From: Panonychus citri
Taxonomy: Eukaryota > Arthropoda > Arachnida > Trombidiformes > Tetranychidae
NCBI RefSeq assembly: GCF_014898815.1
Contig: NW_026515546.1
Coordinates: 4,411,001-4,475,000 of the forward strand
DNA length: 64,000 nucleotides
Direction: 5' to 3'
Below are positions 33,670 through 47,764 of the stretch, piece by piece; positions within the stretch are counted from its first letter, which is position 1, and every line of letters begins with the position of its first letter. The position numbers and the translations under genes are program-made. The notes beneath the pieces are model-generated. The model was not told where the DNA came from, did no database searches, and was given only the letters and a program-made list of their open reading frames with translations.

Positions 33670-36600
33670 TGGGTGAGTGGGAATGAAAAGCAAAGTGGAT
33701 GAAATAACAAGAATGTAAAAGTTTCCTCATTTTCCCTCCCTGTTGTTGTTATTTTAACAACAACAACAAGATGAACAATATCAATACCTTGTAATCATAA
33801 TCAAAATAATAGCATCAAATATAAATGATTAGCTAAAGGCTGAGCTTTTACACCAAGCTGTTGATGGTGAAAGATGATGAAGGAGGAAAAGGAAACAAGG
33901 AAAAAACCTTCAACCCACTTTGATGGACAATTTGTTGTTCTATCAGTTGAATATCATCTTAATCATCATCATAATCCCGCTTTTCATACCCACTCTCTTA
34001 TTTAACTCTAGTATTTCCCCCTTACGAGATATTATATTTTTCATCTTTTCGCTCGAAATGTTTATTGAAAAAAAAAGACTGAAAAACTAGAGGGGAATCA
34101 AGAGACAGGCCGTTGTTCCTGTTCCTTGGTGATGATTGACCTCTCATAGATTTCAATTCAATGTCAATTTTTCCTTAATTTTCTACAACAATTGATCATT
34201 ATCAGAGGTTCGATCTTTCATTGGAAAATGATAAACATTTATCTCGATAAAAATATCGCCATCTGATGATCTGAATCTAATAGCTATTGGAAAGAGTTCC
34301 AACAAGCACCAACTTTCGATAATATTAAGTGTCCATGGTGTCGATTTATGATAATTTAAAGCATATATCAATTTCTTTGACTGTAACTCAAAAACTATTA
34401 TCGAAAAACATAAATGACCAATAAATCATTCGCTAAATACCAATATCAGTTCTAGAACAATATCAATAATCATCATATTTCCTGGTATCAGAAGAAATGA
34501 GGAAAAGAAAATGTCTCATGAAGAAAATTCATTTTCTTTGAAATCCAATTCCCTTTAGCTTTGAAACTATTATTATCATTCTCTGAATATTATTCATTTC
34601 AATCTGTTCAGTTCAATTTTACTTTGCTTGGAATACATTGATTCCTAGTTAGAAATGACCTTTTTTTTTTTCCTGATAACTTTCCAAACTAATCCCTGAT
34701 GGTGATAAGTTTTCAGAATTCACCTTGATCTCTGTTGGTTTCTTTATATGTACTACTGATGTAATCGAGAGCTTTTGACCCATTGAGCGTTTATGAACAT
34801 AAATGAATTCATATTTGTTACAATTGCTTTGATTCGGTGTATCTCAATTTGATCAGTTCCAGGAATCTACTATCTTTTGAAGATTCAGAGACTCACCTTT
34901 GCTTTAGTCTTCAGATGAACTTTTTTTGATAGCAGTTAATTATCAGAAAAGAAATTGTTAATTGTTTCATAAAAAGTAATTCAGTGTAATGGAAAAAGTT
35001 AATCTCTTTTCAAAGACAAAACGTTGAGATCTGTTACTTATACTTATAGTACATAGCGAATTGAACATTCGAGTGCTGAAAATGTCATAATTTTCTGCAA
35101 AAAAAAGGATAAAACTTGAGTTTGAATGAGTTCTGTTAATGTTCAGACCATCATGATAGAACAAAAGTTTTTCAATCAATTCCAAGTTTTCTTAATTTTC
35201 TCAACCTATTCCTACATTTGAGATAATTCAAACTGTTAAACAGAAAAGAAAACACAACAATTACTTGAAATTGGAAAAAAAGTTCAGTTATTTTACTCGG
35301 TGTTACTTTTTTATTAGATTAAAAAACTATTTGAAACCCGAAAATAGACTCATGAAAAAAAGTAACATGAAACTTTATCGTTATTATCACAATTATCTGA
35401 ACATTGGCGAGAAATTATCTGAAAACAAGTTCACCGATTATCACAATTAGAACACAACAATTTTCTCGTTCTCATTGATTATTCATTGGTGTAGAAAAGT
35501 GAATCGTAATTGGTGTTGAGAGTAAATTGTGAATACTAATAAGTGAGAATACAAAATCTATCACTTTTTTTGCAGTAAATTTTCATGAAAAGTTCATGAA
35601 TATCGAGGAAAAATCTATTGGTGAAATTTCATCGATGATCATCACAACATCTCCCAGTCTATTTCTGTATTATTATTATTACATTAATAGAGAGATAAAT
35701 TTGACACTATCTGATTCCATGTAATCCATGTCATCCAGTTAATCTTTTATCAACTAAACAATGATAACTGGACCTTGGTCATCTTCTTGTTGTTGGTCAA
35801 TATAACAAATAAACATCAATACCAAGCCCAGAATGGTATTATATATATATATACCTGACAATCTGTTCCAATTATGTTTCCTCAGTCATTGTTATCGTTA
35901 TCATGAAGACTGAACAGCAAGAAAAAGCCAGGATAAAAATCTAACAACAAATCAAATGATAATAATGTTACTTTGAGTGTTTTTAACCATTGATCAAAAA
36001 GATTCATGTCAAAACAAGAAGTTCAGAACATGATCATGAGCAATATCATGATAACTGAGGTAGAACAAGAATGAAGAAAGTGTATGTGAGAGAGAGAGAG
36101 AGAAAAGTTAAACTCTAAGACAAATACGATTCCAATATTATTATCATGGAAGAGGAGAATTGACATGAAATTCAGTGATATATGTTAGATAAATAGACTC
36201 TTGGAATTTGATTACATCCATTTTAATGTAGTTGAAAAAAACACCCTGAAAACTACATGGGAAAGTGTGAACTTATTCTGGATTCACAAATCTTTGTTCA
36301 AGGTAAATTAAACTCAGACAAATCTGACATGATCTTTGTTATTATATTATTATTATAATGATAATCAAATTAATCAAAGATCTGTGTTATTTGACACACT
36401 CAACTTAAATCAAACTGAATTACCAAGTAATCAGCAAATAATAAAACTCTTGTCAAGTTTAATTTAAATTTTAAACAGTTACTTGTGTCAATAATACTTG
36501 AGATAATGTTGATAACATGGTGGGTGCAAAATGATAATCCTGAATGAATAACTATCCAATTAGAAAGTGCATCAACTTAATCATGATAATTTCACTTCAT

Positions 36601-37833
36601 TTATTTGATTTGGTTCAGAACTTTTCAAATTACTTAAATTACCTTTTGTTTTTCTTGATTTCATTGTTTATCTCATGAAATCTTGTCTATTATCATGGAT
36701 CAGATTTTCTTCATCGGCAAAAGTTTCAAAATCTTTTGGTTGATTCTGTAAAACTGTCAGTTTTGATTCAGTTTAAGACTTAACCACAGGCAGAATTGGT
36801 GCTGATTTGTTCACAATCAATTCATCATGAGATCATTGAGATTATCAGAAAGTTTTGTATTTTCTTTCAAGAGGAAAAAATATATATAGCATAGATTATA
36901 TTCAGCACTGAACAATCATTTCGGTTTGATTGAAATTTCTCAGTGTATTTATCAACTCTGCTCGTCATCATCATGAGCAATATTATTTGAGATTCAAGGG
37001 ATGAAGATGAGATAGAAAAAAAAATTCAAACGAATCTCAGTAATTGAAATCAATTTCATATTGGAAGATGATGCTGATGATGAGGTGAATCTGATCAATA
37101 CATCATGAAGAGATGATAATAGTTGTGGTGGTGGTTTGATTATTGGAATATGATGTTGAAGGTAAAATGAAAGATGAAAATTAGAGGTAAATAGATAGTA
37201 GAGAGGAGGAAGAAGATGAGGAAGTTGTAGGAGGAAAAGGAAGATGATAAAAGTTGGCTGGTTATCTGTCTCTTTATTAACAATTCTATCTAATAATAGA
37301 GATGAGGAATTGAAGATAACTTTCTGAATGGAATGAAAATGAATAAATTTCTTATATATATTCTTATCAGGATATTGGCAAGAATTTCTCTCATTCCTTT
37401 CAAAGCGATCATCTTTTTTTTTCACCATCATCATCATGAACATCCAATGAGTAGTTTCATTCCAACAATTCAATACTTATCCAAAAATGAATCTGATTAA
37501 CCTTTACAATCAATTTGTATTTGTTACCATTAACAACATAAGGTAAACATTAACTGAACATAAATACCAATTTTATATTTATTACTTTGAACTACTATTA
37601 TGTATATTTGATAGATGACCATGTTGATAATATAAAGTGAATTGAAATTTTTCATTCTTCCATGTTTGTGGCCTCAACATTATTCTGCTCCTTTCGAGTT
37701 GATAATAATAAATAAGGTGTTAAATCATGTGAAGTGAGATGCATCATGAAAGTGGTTATTTTCCCTCATGATAGCCATCATTATTACTATGGGTCATCAT
37801 CAAATCAAATGATGGTTATGTCAATTATACAAA
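33668..37833. other. Intergenic DNA downstream of the DIP-like gene
   Basis: No supported gene. A (TA)n run lies near 35839-35852. The minus-strand frame at 36994-37473 is rich in Met, Phe and His runs from simple repeats and is not accepted. Confidence 0.45.
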
Positions 37834-37864
37834 TACAGTCCTCGGCATAAGTTCAAGGACTGTA
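37834..37864. mobile_element. Tc1/mariner-like terminal repeat, apparently solitary
   Basis: TACAGTCCTCGGCATAAGTT (37834-37853) runs on to GGACTGTA at 37864. The pattern TACAGT...CATAAGT...GGAC is typical of Tc1-type transposon ends. TACAGTCC and GGACTGTA also pair as a perfect 8-bp hairpin with a 15-base loop. No matching opposite end was found downstream in this window, so this is a truncated copy or a relic. Confidence 0.45.
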
Positions 37865-38444
37865 TAACTTTTTTTGCTACTCACCGATAGCCTATTCAGA
37901 AAAAAGGTTTTTATTTGAAAAAACTTGATTTAGCATAGATTATTTTACCTTAGACCTTAAGCTCCTAGCGTAAAGTGACCTTATTGTGATTAGTCTCATG
38001 TCCAGGGCCGAAGTATTCAAGAGAGTTATTCAAGACAGTCTTAATTTTTTAGCTATTTTCTTAATCTTAATCTTAATCTTTGGTCTTAATTAGCGTAAAC
38101 GCTTTGTATTAAAAGAGTTAAAGTATTCACATGAAGATTAATAGGCTGGATAAGTACCATTAGGTCAGTATGAGAAGAGGAAATTTATTCAATACTTTCA
38201 GTATTTATTATGAAGATGAGGAAATGAAATAAAGTTTCGAGAATTCAGAAAATTTCATAATTTTTTGATTGAGTGCAGATAAATTTCATTAAATTAATCT
38301 GAAGTTTGTTGACGAAAAGTAAAGAAATCAATAAATTTTCTTATATTATTTAGCACCAGCAACATTAAATTATCATTTGCCTATCATGTTGTTGGCTCAT
38401 CATGAAAATATGAAAACTCGTCTCTTGTTGGAAAGTGTTTCGTT

Positions 38445-38450
38445 ATTTAT
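38445..38450 (-). terminator. Possible polyadenylation signal of the DIP-like gene
   Basis: TTTATT on + (AATAAA on the gene strand), about 132 bases past the stop codon. Other copies further downstream (for example near 38184) are alternatives. Confidence 0.35.
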
Positions 38451-38581
38451 TATTATCATGGAAAAAAAAATCTATTGTTAGTGGTCAGTAAATGGGATTT
38501 GAACATTAGATCTGTAAATATTTAGATACATGATATCGATTGAGTAACATGGTAAAAGGATGAGGTTAGGATAATAGATTC

Positions 38582-41500
38582 TCATGAAAGTTGATATAGG
38601 ATGAGGATAAAGAGAAATAATGATTCAGGATAAGATTGAATAGATGATAATGATGGAGCAGAAGATGGAGAAGAAGATGAAGATGATTGTATAGACGGTG
38701 GTACTGGTGGTGGTGGAATCGGTGATGATATTGCTGGTAAACATGTAAAGTAATGAGAATGAGGAAAAAGAATAGAAGAAAATTAGTTGAAGAAAAATTT
38801 TATCAGAACTTTTTCTTGGAATATTTCATGTTTGATACTCACTTCTTTGATTCAGTTCTTTCATGTTATTTGATTTCTTCTTCTCATCTTTCCTATTGTA
38901 ACCAGTGCTAATAACGGTTGGAGTGCTAACTGTGATGAAACCACAAACAATATTAGCACAATCGCTTAGTTTCAATACAAAATGTTCACCATGATAATAA
39001 TAATCACTAATTCAATCAAATCAATCAAATGAAGCACATTAATCTATGAGAGTTGAATAGATTAGTTGGATTCCAATCTTACAAGTATCAAGGCGACGAA
39101 TGACAATTGTAACGATGTGCATTTCATCATCATCATGTTATTGATTCTGTTGATTATAATGATCATTAGATGGAACTGAGAAAAGCTCAACTCATAATCT
39201 TATATATTTTTTGTTTCTTATCATCATTTTTTCCCCCTGGAAGAAAGATTATCCTTTATCCTCTTGCAAAAGGACTTATCACCATCATCTTTATCATGAT
39301 CAGCTCATGCCTTTTGTCATAGATTATCATGAAAACCTGAACAACATGGAAACAAATCTATTCTTGGTAAATAAACAATTCATAAGTAATTGTTCAGTAA
39401 GAATCATGATAACTCAACAACAATGGCGAGATGATGATGATGATGATAAACATATTCATTGTCATACTATCAGATGTACTAGATTGAATAGAAAAGTATA
39501 AAAAATTCCTAAGAATCAAATTGATTCATGATAATATCTTATTCATGATGGAACAGGAAGAAAAAAACTAGTAACATAAACTTTTATCATGTAAGTAAAG
39601 GAATAGAGAAAACTTCTGAAACTTTTCTTGTTCAGTATTCAGTATTTTTGTTATTCTTTTGCAATTGTTTTTACCATGAAAATATTACAATAATAACGAT
39701 AATAGGTAATCATCATTATCATCATCATAATGATTATAATTTCTGATTGAGATTCTATTGAAAGCAAATGAATTTCACTCAACCTCAGAATTATTATTGA
39801 AACGTGGCCACCTCATATTCTGATTATAATCAACATTATTTCCGCATTAACCTTAATTTCACGTTCTATTCATTAGTATTAATAGATTACTCAATTCATA
39901 TCGAACTTGTTCATTATCATCTTCATGGAAAAACAAAAGGGCAGCAAATTGATTAGATGACCACCAATAACACTGAGAAATTACTTACTGACCAAAAGCT
40001 CAGAATTGATCGATAATAAATGAAAGATGAAAATAAACTTTGGGAAAAAATTCTCTTCTTATATTAAAGATAATATCTTACAACTTTTCGAAATACTTGA
40101 ACTTTTTCGAGTTTTTGATCGAAACTATAATTATTTAAGTTAATCATTATCAAGAGAAAATTTCTAATTATAATCTCTAAGTTAATTAATCATTTTTGTA
40201 GAGGTAAAAACAATCAATCAAATGAGAGATTCGGTTACCAATAAGTTGAAATTTGTGTTCAAATGGAAAGAAAAATTTTCTAAAGGTAAAGTTCCAATGG
40301 TAAATTGGATGGAAATGATTATCATGACTTGTTGTGATTATTTTATCATGGAAAAGATAATTAGTTGGTTTTGGAGAAAAAAAAAATTCTCTCTCACCGG
40401 TGAAAACTTTCTTTGGTGGTTTATGAGTGGAAGATGTTGATTTAACAGGCACTGAGAAGGCGGTTGTGGGTGCAGGAATATCTGTAAGAGAAAGCAAATA
40501 AATGGAAGATAATTGCATAATTATCATGATAATTTCTCATGAAATGAGAATAATTAACAGTAAATATTATTGACTGAATTTTCTTCGCAAAAAAAATCAA
40601 TGATGAAGATCGTTTTTCTCTCAACTAATTGTATTAACTTTTGATACATTTCAATGGAAAGAAACTTGAACAGTTTAAAACCATTGAGATTCTGATGGAA
40701 ATAAAATCTCATTGAAAATTATCCTTTCTATGGAAGTTCATTGTTCATTATAAATACTCAGTGAATCATGAATTCCATAGATAAATAAATATAATGTGTA
40801 TGTAAGGAGATGTAAAATTGATTAGCATGATTAGAATCATTAATGTAACTAATTCCTGGTTAAGCCTCATTAAATTCAATTTAATAGGATTTCTGAATAA
40901 TCTGTTAAATTGTTTGCGGGGAGAAAACTAATATTTATCATTCCCTTACAATTTCATGGGGAAAATAATATTCATGTAGCTGAGTAAAGTTCATTCTGAC
41001 CAGATATAAAAAAGATACTTGATATTTAGTGAAATGATTTCTACTAAATTAAATCAATTCAGTTCAATGAATCACGATTAATTTCAGGTTCTCTTTTAAT
41101 TACAATCTAAGTTGATTAATCTTTTTAATCTAATCAATTTAATAGTTGTAACATTGTTATCAATCAACTTACCATATACCCTTAGGCGACCCTCTCGTTC
41201 ACCTAATGGATTTTTGGCAACACAAATGTAAGCAGCAAAATCTTTATCCTCTAAATCGTTAATCCTCAATTTCATGGTTATATTATATCCATTGAACGTT
41301 TCGATTATTTTATATTTATTGGAAGGTAAAAGTATCACATCTTTTCGTATCCAACTGGTCAAAGGTCGAGGTGAAGCTTCAATTTCACACTGAAGGTCAA
41401 CATGAGAACCTTTTACCGCTCCAACGCTCAACTGGACTGCACGAATTTTGGGTGAAACTGTAAAGAGATTCAAAGAAAAACAGTCAAAATCGAGAATAAT

Positions 41501-42481
41501 GAGAAAGAATATCTTTTAATAAAAGTTTCGAACTGATTTAATTTTCGAATAAGAGAAGAATAAGAAATAAACAAACGAATATTAATAAAAGTTTTATTCA
41601 TAATTCTGACAGAAAATTGTCTTTATCTCTTTATGATAGCACATTGTCTTTATATTTCCATGGTATGAGAAAAGTTTCCATCATTTTCTCTATCAGATTA
41701 ACATTGAATTGGGAAAATAGCCTAAGGCGAGGACAATAGGAGTAAATGTATATTCTTGTCAGGGTGAGTGTTTATATGTATTTCTCAGCAATTTTCATCC
41801 GTTACCATGAAGTATTCAGTTTCTATTCTGTCTTGATTATGATAATAATAATGATCAAAGTGCTTCCGGATGTTTATCATTATATTATTATTTTTATTTC
41901 TCCCTTTGATTCACACAAGTTTTCATAATGATTCCCTTGAGGCATCGGTAACATCATCATCATCAGAATCATCAGAACCTTCATGATCCTAATCATTTTC
42001 CGTCTTATTTGACCTTTTTTTTTCTTGTTCTCATACTTTTTTTGTCTCGAAAAATCATTTTATCCTCAATCTATATACAAGGAAAAAAACTATCATGTCC
42101 ACTGGTCATTTGTGTGCTCATGATTGTCCATTATACAATATCACAGACTGTTTAATGTAACTTCAATTCATAGCAACTTCTCATGATCATGTTCATTATC
42201 AGAATTTGTAAATTTGCTCAATAACTGAAACTTGGAACTTCAATTTGAATAATTTTGAATTTTGTTGGGTTACATGTTTTCAAGAATTGCAATGAAATTT
42301 CATCTGAAAAATCCGATGAACATGATGATAGTTTTCATCTTCTTGAAAGTGGAAATACTCAATTTATCAAGGAAACATTCACCATATAAAGTGTATGAAT
42401 CAAACACATACCATGAGAATAACTATTCTGAACATCATGAATAATTATCCACAGAGAGTTAACATGATAACAAGAAGTGTT

Positions 42482-42523
<42 letters not shown>

Positions 42524-45500
42524 CATCAGAGAGCTGATTCAATATGAAGAAAAATCTTCTGAACAAAAAGTGAACATGAACAGGCGGAAAAGTTGACAGA
42601 AAAAAAGACAAAACTTTTCGTCATCACTTTTGATAATCTTGCGGTAGATTATTCAGTAAATATAAGAGCTTCATGATGATAATGGTGATAGAAAAAAAGA
42701 AAATCAGATGATCCAAAGAATTCAGGGGAATGAGAATATTTTTCTTCCAAATAACAAAAAGAGGTTCAAGGAAGTGGAAAATTGTTTACTCTTCCAGAGA
42801 GAGAAGAGGCTGAAATGAGGCAGTGGTAAATAGACATTGGTGGTGGGAGAGAGAGAGAGACTAGTGAGGTATTTGATAGACAGAGGAAGAGAATGAAGAA
42901 AATGAAGATGAAAAGAGAGAGAGAGAGAATGAAGAAAAAAGTTAAGATTAAGAAAAAAAAACGTAAAAACTACATAAGACCATCAATCTAACACCAAAGT
43001 AATTCATCTTATTGATTTATCCAATGCCAAGAATCATTCAATTGTTTAGTCCATGTGTCAATATATGGATGTTGATATTGATATTTTTTCATCTTCATCC
43101 TCATCATCAACATCATCCTTTTGTTTGTTTGTTTGCTTATGTTGTTTTTTTACTAATACAAACCAACAAAAAAAAATCACCAACAACAAAACATTGAAAC
43201 TATCAGATTGAATTGTATTCATGGTAACATGAAACTTGTAGTGAAAACTTTACACCTTAAAATTGAATATGTAACTTGATTGAAAAATTGATTATTTCAA
43301 TTGATTTTATGATTATTATTTTCAATTCAACAGTTTTATCATAACATTTCAGTTTATTCATATTCTTGTTAACTGTTTGTGACATATAATAAATATCTTG
43401 TTCATTGATTCAGGTGAAAGGTTCACCATGCTATTGGTTTGATAGGTAAATTTACCTTTTGTGTTTATAAAATTAACTTGATTACTAGTTGATTACGTTC
43501 ATCAAGTAAATTAACTTTACTGGTTTAGTGTGAGTTTACTTAATCTGATTTAAATGTCAATTAGGTGACAATTAAGATGTGAATGTTTGTATATTTGGGT
43601 TACTCATGTAATCATGATAATCAGTGAACAAGAAAAGTTCAAAGAAAACAAGATTCAAACCCTTGGATCTTGTCAGGTAAGGAAAAGTTTATATACATTT
43701 GGAAACAATTAAAAGACAAGTTGTAACAACATGAGATTCACATGGGAGATACATCATGACATTTTATCGTTCATGAGTTAAGAGTTACGAACTGTTGAAA
43801 TATCTGATTTTCTGAAGAAAACTTTTCGATTTTTCCTCTTTGTCTTCATCACTCTCATTACTTTTCCTTTCATTTTGAGCTTTTGGTTACCACTGAAAAG
43901 CAAATGGCTTTTTTTCCAGTTTGCTTGTTTCTGGAAAGAGATACAAACTCAGAGTATTCTTGAATATAAATATAACCAGGGAATTCAAAGCGATAATGAA
44001 GATATGCTCAAGAATTTTCTATTACAAACTGAAAAAGAAAACAATTTCATCCATCTTACAGCTGATTAATAATTTTATTTTTCTATTATTACCTGGATTC
44101 TAATTCCAAGTGTCATTCAGACTGAATCATTTTCGTTGTAACTTTTTCAACCCTGAAAAGTAATCATTTCTCATGAATATCATGAGATATTTACTCGTAC
44201 AAATCTCAACTTACAAGAAACAAGATTAACATGTGATTGGAACAATTTAAGTTCATCAATATAATAGCGTTTCTATCGTTATCATGTTATTTTCTCTCTC
44301 TCTCTTCTTGTAAATAAAGTTCAGTAACTCTTGTGATGATAATGATAATGGGCTAATACAAGTTTCATTGTGAAAAAGTCTTGTAGAGGAAGATGATGAC
44401 GAGGAAGAGAAGTAAAAGTGTTCAGGGTAAAAAGCATCATGTAAGTTCCAGAGGTTAAACTGAATCAATGAAATACATGATTCCAAGTATAGACTAGGAA
44501 ATAAATCAGTAATCCATCACTTGGAAAGAGAGTGAGACTTAACTTGAAAAACCCATGGATTAATTTACCAACCTCTTTGAGTATCTTGGAACTTTTTTTT
44601 ACACAGAACTTTTAAGTTTCCTCTCTCACTTATTTTTTTTACACTTTTTTCCCATAATCATGATGATGACTGATGAACATTTCAATTTCTGCTGACAATT
44701 CGTCTTTTCTTATCCCTTTGCATATGATCAGTTTCCAATCTTAATCATAACTTTATCATGTTAATATAAACATTCAACATGATGAACGATTCAGTCGAGA
44801 TAAAGTTCATGACGTTCATCATGTATTTTAAATACTTCTAACTCTTGACCTTAACAATTTATTCAATTTGAATAATTGGTTTACTTTTGTTCATAAGTAA
44901 ACAAATCATAACCAAAATAAGAATCATGTTGATCGCTATCATGTAAACTCTCAGTATTTCATGATAGATATTCAATCATATTTCCAAATGATAGTACATG
45001 AGAAAACTCAGCTTACACCAACATTTTTTCCAGAACTTCTCTTTCAATTCAGTTGCAACCCTCTAGATTTTCAGAATCATGTTCGCAGTTCTGATTCCAA
45101 TACTTTAACTCTATCAACAAGTGAGTTTATCATTACAATATAATTCTGAATTCATGAGTATTTTCATGATTTTTTTTCTCCTCCTTCCTGATCCAGTGTG
45201 TGACTGTTTATGTTTACATGATGATCATGAGTTGATCAAGTGAAACTTATATATATGTAGAAATGTATTGAAAACTTTCATGACTATTTGCATGGTTGAA
45301 TTTCAGATTATTCAGATGAGATTCATTTTCATCATTCTCATCGTGTTGATCTGAGTTTATCTTGAGCCTGATTTTTTTTTTCATTTATTATCTCATTCAC
45401 TGTGTTGACTAATAGTTTATCTTATTGATGAGGATGATGATTGAAAGTAAATGATACAAGGAAAAAGATGATGTGAGACATGAAGATGATAATGATGAGA

Positions 45501-47713
45501 GTGGGAAAAAGTTTCAAAGGTAAATCTGTTGGTGATAAGATTGATGATAAGGTGAAAATGTTGAATAATCATACATATAACTTGAAGAGATGGTGATGAT
45601 AAGGATGAAAAAAGGTACATATGAATGAAGAAAAAGCTTTTTTTTCATATTCAGGGTATTCCAGGGGATGAGATAAATTTGAATATTGGGTGAGGGCTTT
45701 TAGAGTACAAATTCAAGGTGTAAGCTGATAAGGAAATAGAATCAGGATGAAGATGAAATTTTGGAGAGAAAAAAAAATCTCTCCCACTTTCTTATCATCA
45801 ACACCCTCTTGACTCCTTTCAGATCTTTTGAAATATTCTTGACATATTCGAGGGAGATGATGAGGGGGAGAAAGTTCTTAGCATCGAAAAAGTTGGAATA
45901 AATCTGAAGAAGAAAAAATAAAACCTCAAAAGTTTAAGGGCAATAAGAGAGGAGAAAATTTCGAGTTGGAAATGTAGAACTTTTTTTTTCTACACTCAGA
46001 TGAACTTGGAAAAAAAATCTTTACCATCTCTCCATCACCTTCAATAAGAAGATGATGCTGATGATGATGATGATGGAGAAGATGAAGATGAAAAAGTGAA
46101 AATATCTGAAAACGTGATTGGAATACATGGGATAGAAAAATAGACTAACACCTTCGACTCCAACTTCTCCTTCATCTTTATCATCTTCTTCCAAAAACTT
46201 AATCATTCTTCTTCATTCTCTTCCCACTTCCCTTTCATCTAATATAAACCAATTAATCTATCAAAATCATTCTTCTCATCCTCATCTTTATCATCCGTTT
46301 TTATTATTATTTCATCTCTTTTCTCAGTATAATTAAATTCATTGCAATACCACCACATTCATAGGAACTCACTAATTCAGTTTAGATACAATAAATTATT
46401 AGAAACTAGAAAAATACTATCAACCTATTAGGCTTTTTAAGCTTCGATATCACTCCCACTTCCACCACCTCACTCTCTCTCTCACTCACTCACTCACTCT
46501 CTCGTTCTCTCTCATCTTGCATGATAATTTTATTACTATTAACATTGAACACTCAAAATATTATTCTCAAAGGTGATTCTCCATGAAACCAACTCCCACT
46601 TATGAATTTAACTCTTGATATGATGAGGAAAAAAACTCCAATTCCCAACTTTTTTTCTTCTTCAATTCCATAATCATTATCGTCTCTATCTTCATCTTGT
46701 CTTAAAGGCAATACATAACAAGATTTTCACTTTCTTCACGTATTCATCTGTAAGAGTGAACGATACTTCATGTAGAAACACCATGTAGATATTACACTTA
46801 AAGTGTATATTCAATACTTGAATAAGATGATTATTTGTTTATAATAGATTGTGAATATCATATGTATCATCATCATCATCATCATTTGATTGTGATTACA
46901 ACTATTATGATACAATTTCAATAGAGAGTAAGATAATTTCATCATTATCCATTTTCATGATAGTTACATGATAATTCAACTAATAAAAATGTAAATGAAT
47001 GAAAGGTGAATATTAATAAGCGAAAAGAAAAATAAATTTGAATAATAAACTATTCTAATTAACCTCAAGTGATCAGTCAATTAATTTTAATTCATCTTTA
47101 ATTGCTTCACCTTTTCCAAGATATATATATACATTAATTGTCTCTAATTAACTAATTAGTATTACCAAAAATGATAAAACATTCAACTGAACAATCTAAT
47201 CATGAGAATAATTTTTGATGAAAATTCATTTGAATCATCAAAAAGTTTTTTCTTTACTTTCTAGTGATAACATTTAATCAAACTAATCAGCTGATGATAT
47301 AAATCAAAGTTGATTCAATAATATTAATAGGATAAACGATGAAACAATAATTTGATCTGGATGGAATGATGAAATTACCCTGAGGGTGAGTTAGTTTTTT
47401 TCTTCTTCATTGTCTTGACATTAAAGACAAACTATTACATTAAAAGGTAGATGAAAGTTACACATGATGATGAGGATGAGAATTCATGGTGAGTGGATGA
47501 AGGATGGAGAGTGGAATTGATTGTTATCAACTCGCAACGAATTTATTTCTTCACTATCAACAATCTTTTCACGTCTTTATGTTCAAATCTAATTGAGTCA
47601 AAAAAAGGAACCACTCTCAGTACATATTGCCACTTCCCTCTTTCATTAAGGTCCAAGGTATTATCTTCATCATCTCTTCATTTGCCCTGGAGGCATTTTA
47701 TCACCAATTCTCT

Positions 47714-47764
<51 letters not shown>

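Noticed and set aside
34140..34450. Possible transposon fragment
   Set aside because: The texture resembles old mobile-element sequence, but I found no terminal repeats or target-site duplication.
36994..37473. 159-codon minus-strand frame
   Set aside because: Low-complexity Met, Phe, Ser and Leu runs from simple repeats, no domain, and no splice context linking it to the DIP-like gene downstream.
46470..46510. Regular ACTC repeats considered as a CRISPR-like or satellite array
   Set aside because: A short imperfect tetranucleotide run in eukaryotic intronic DNA with no spacers.
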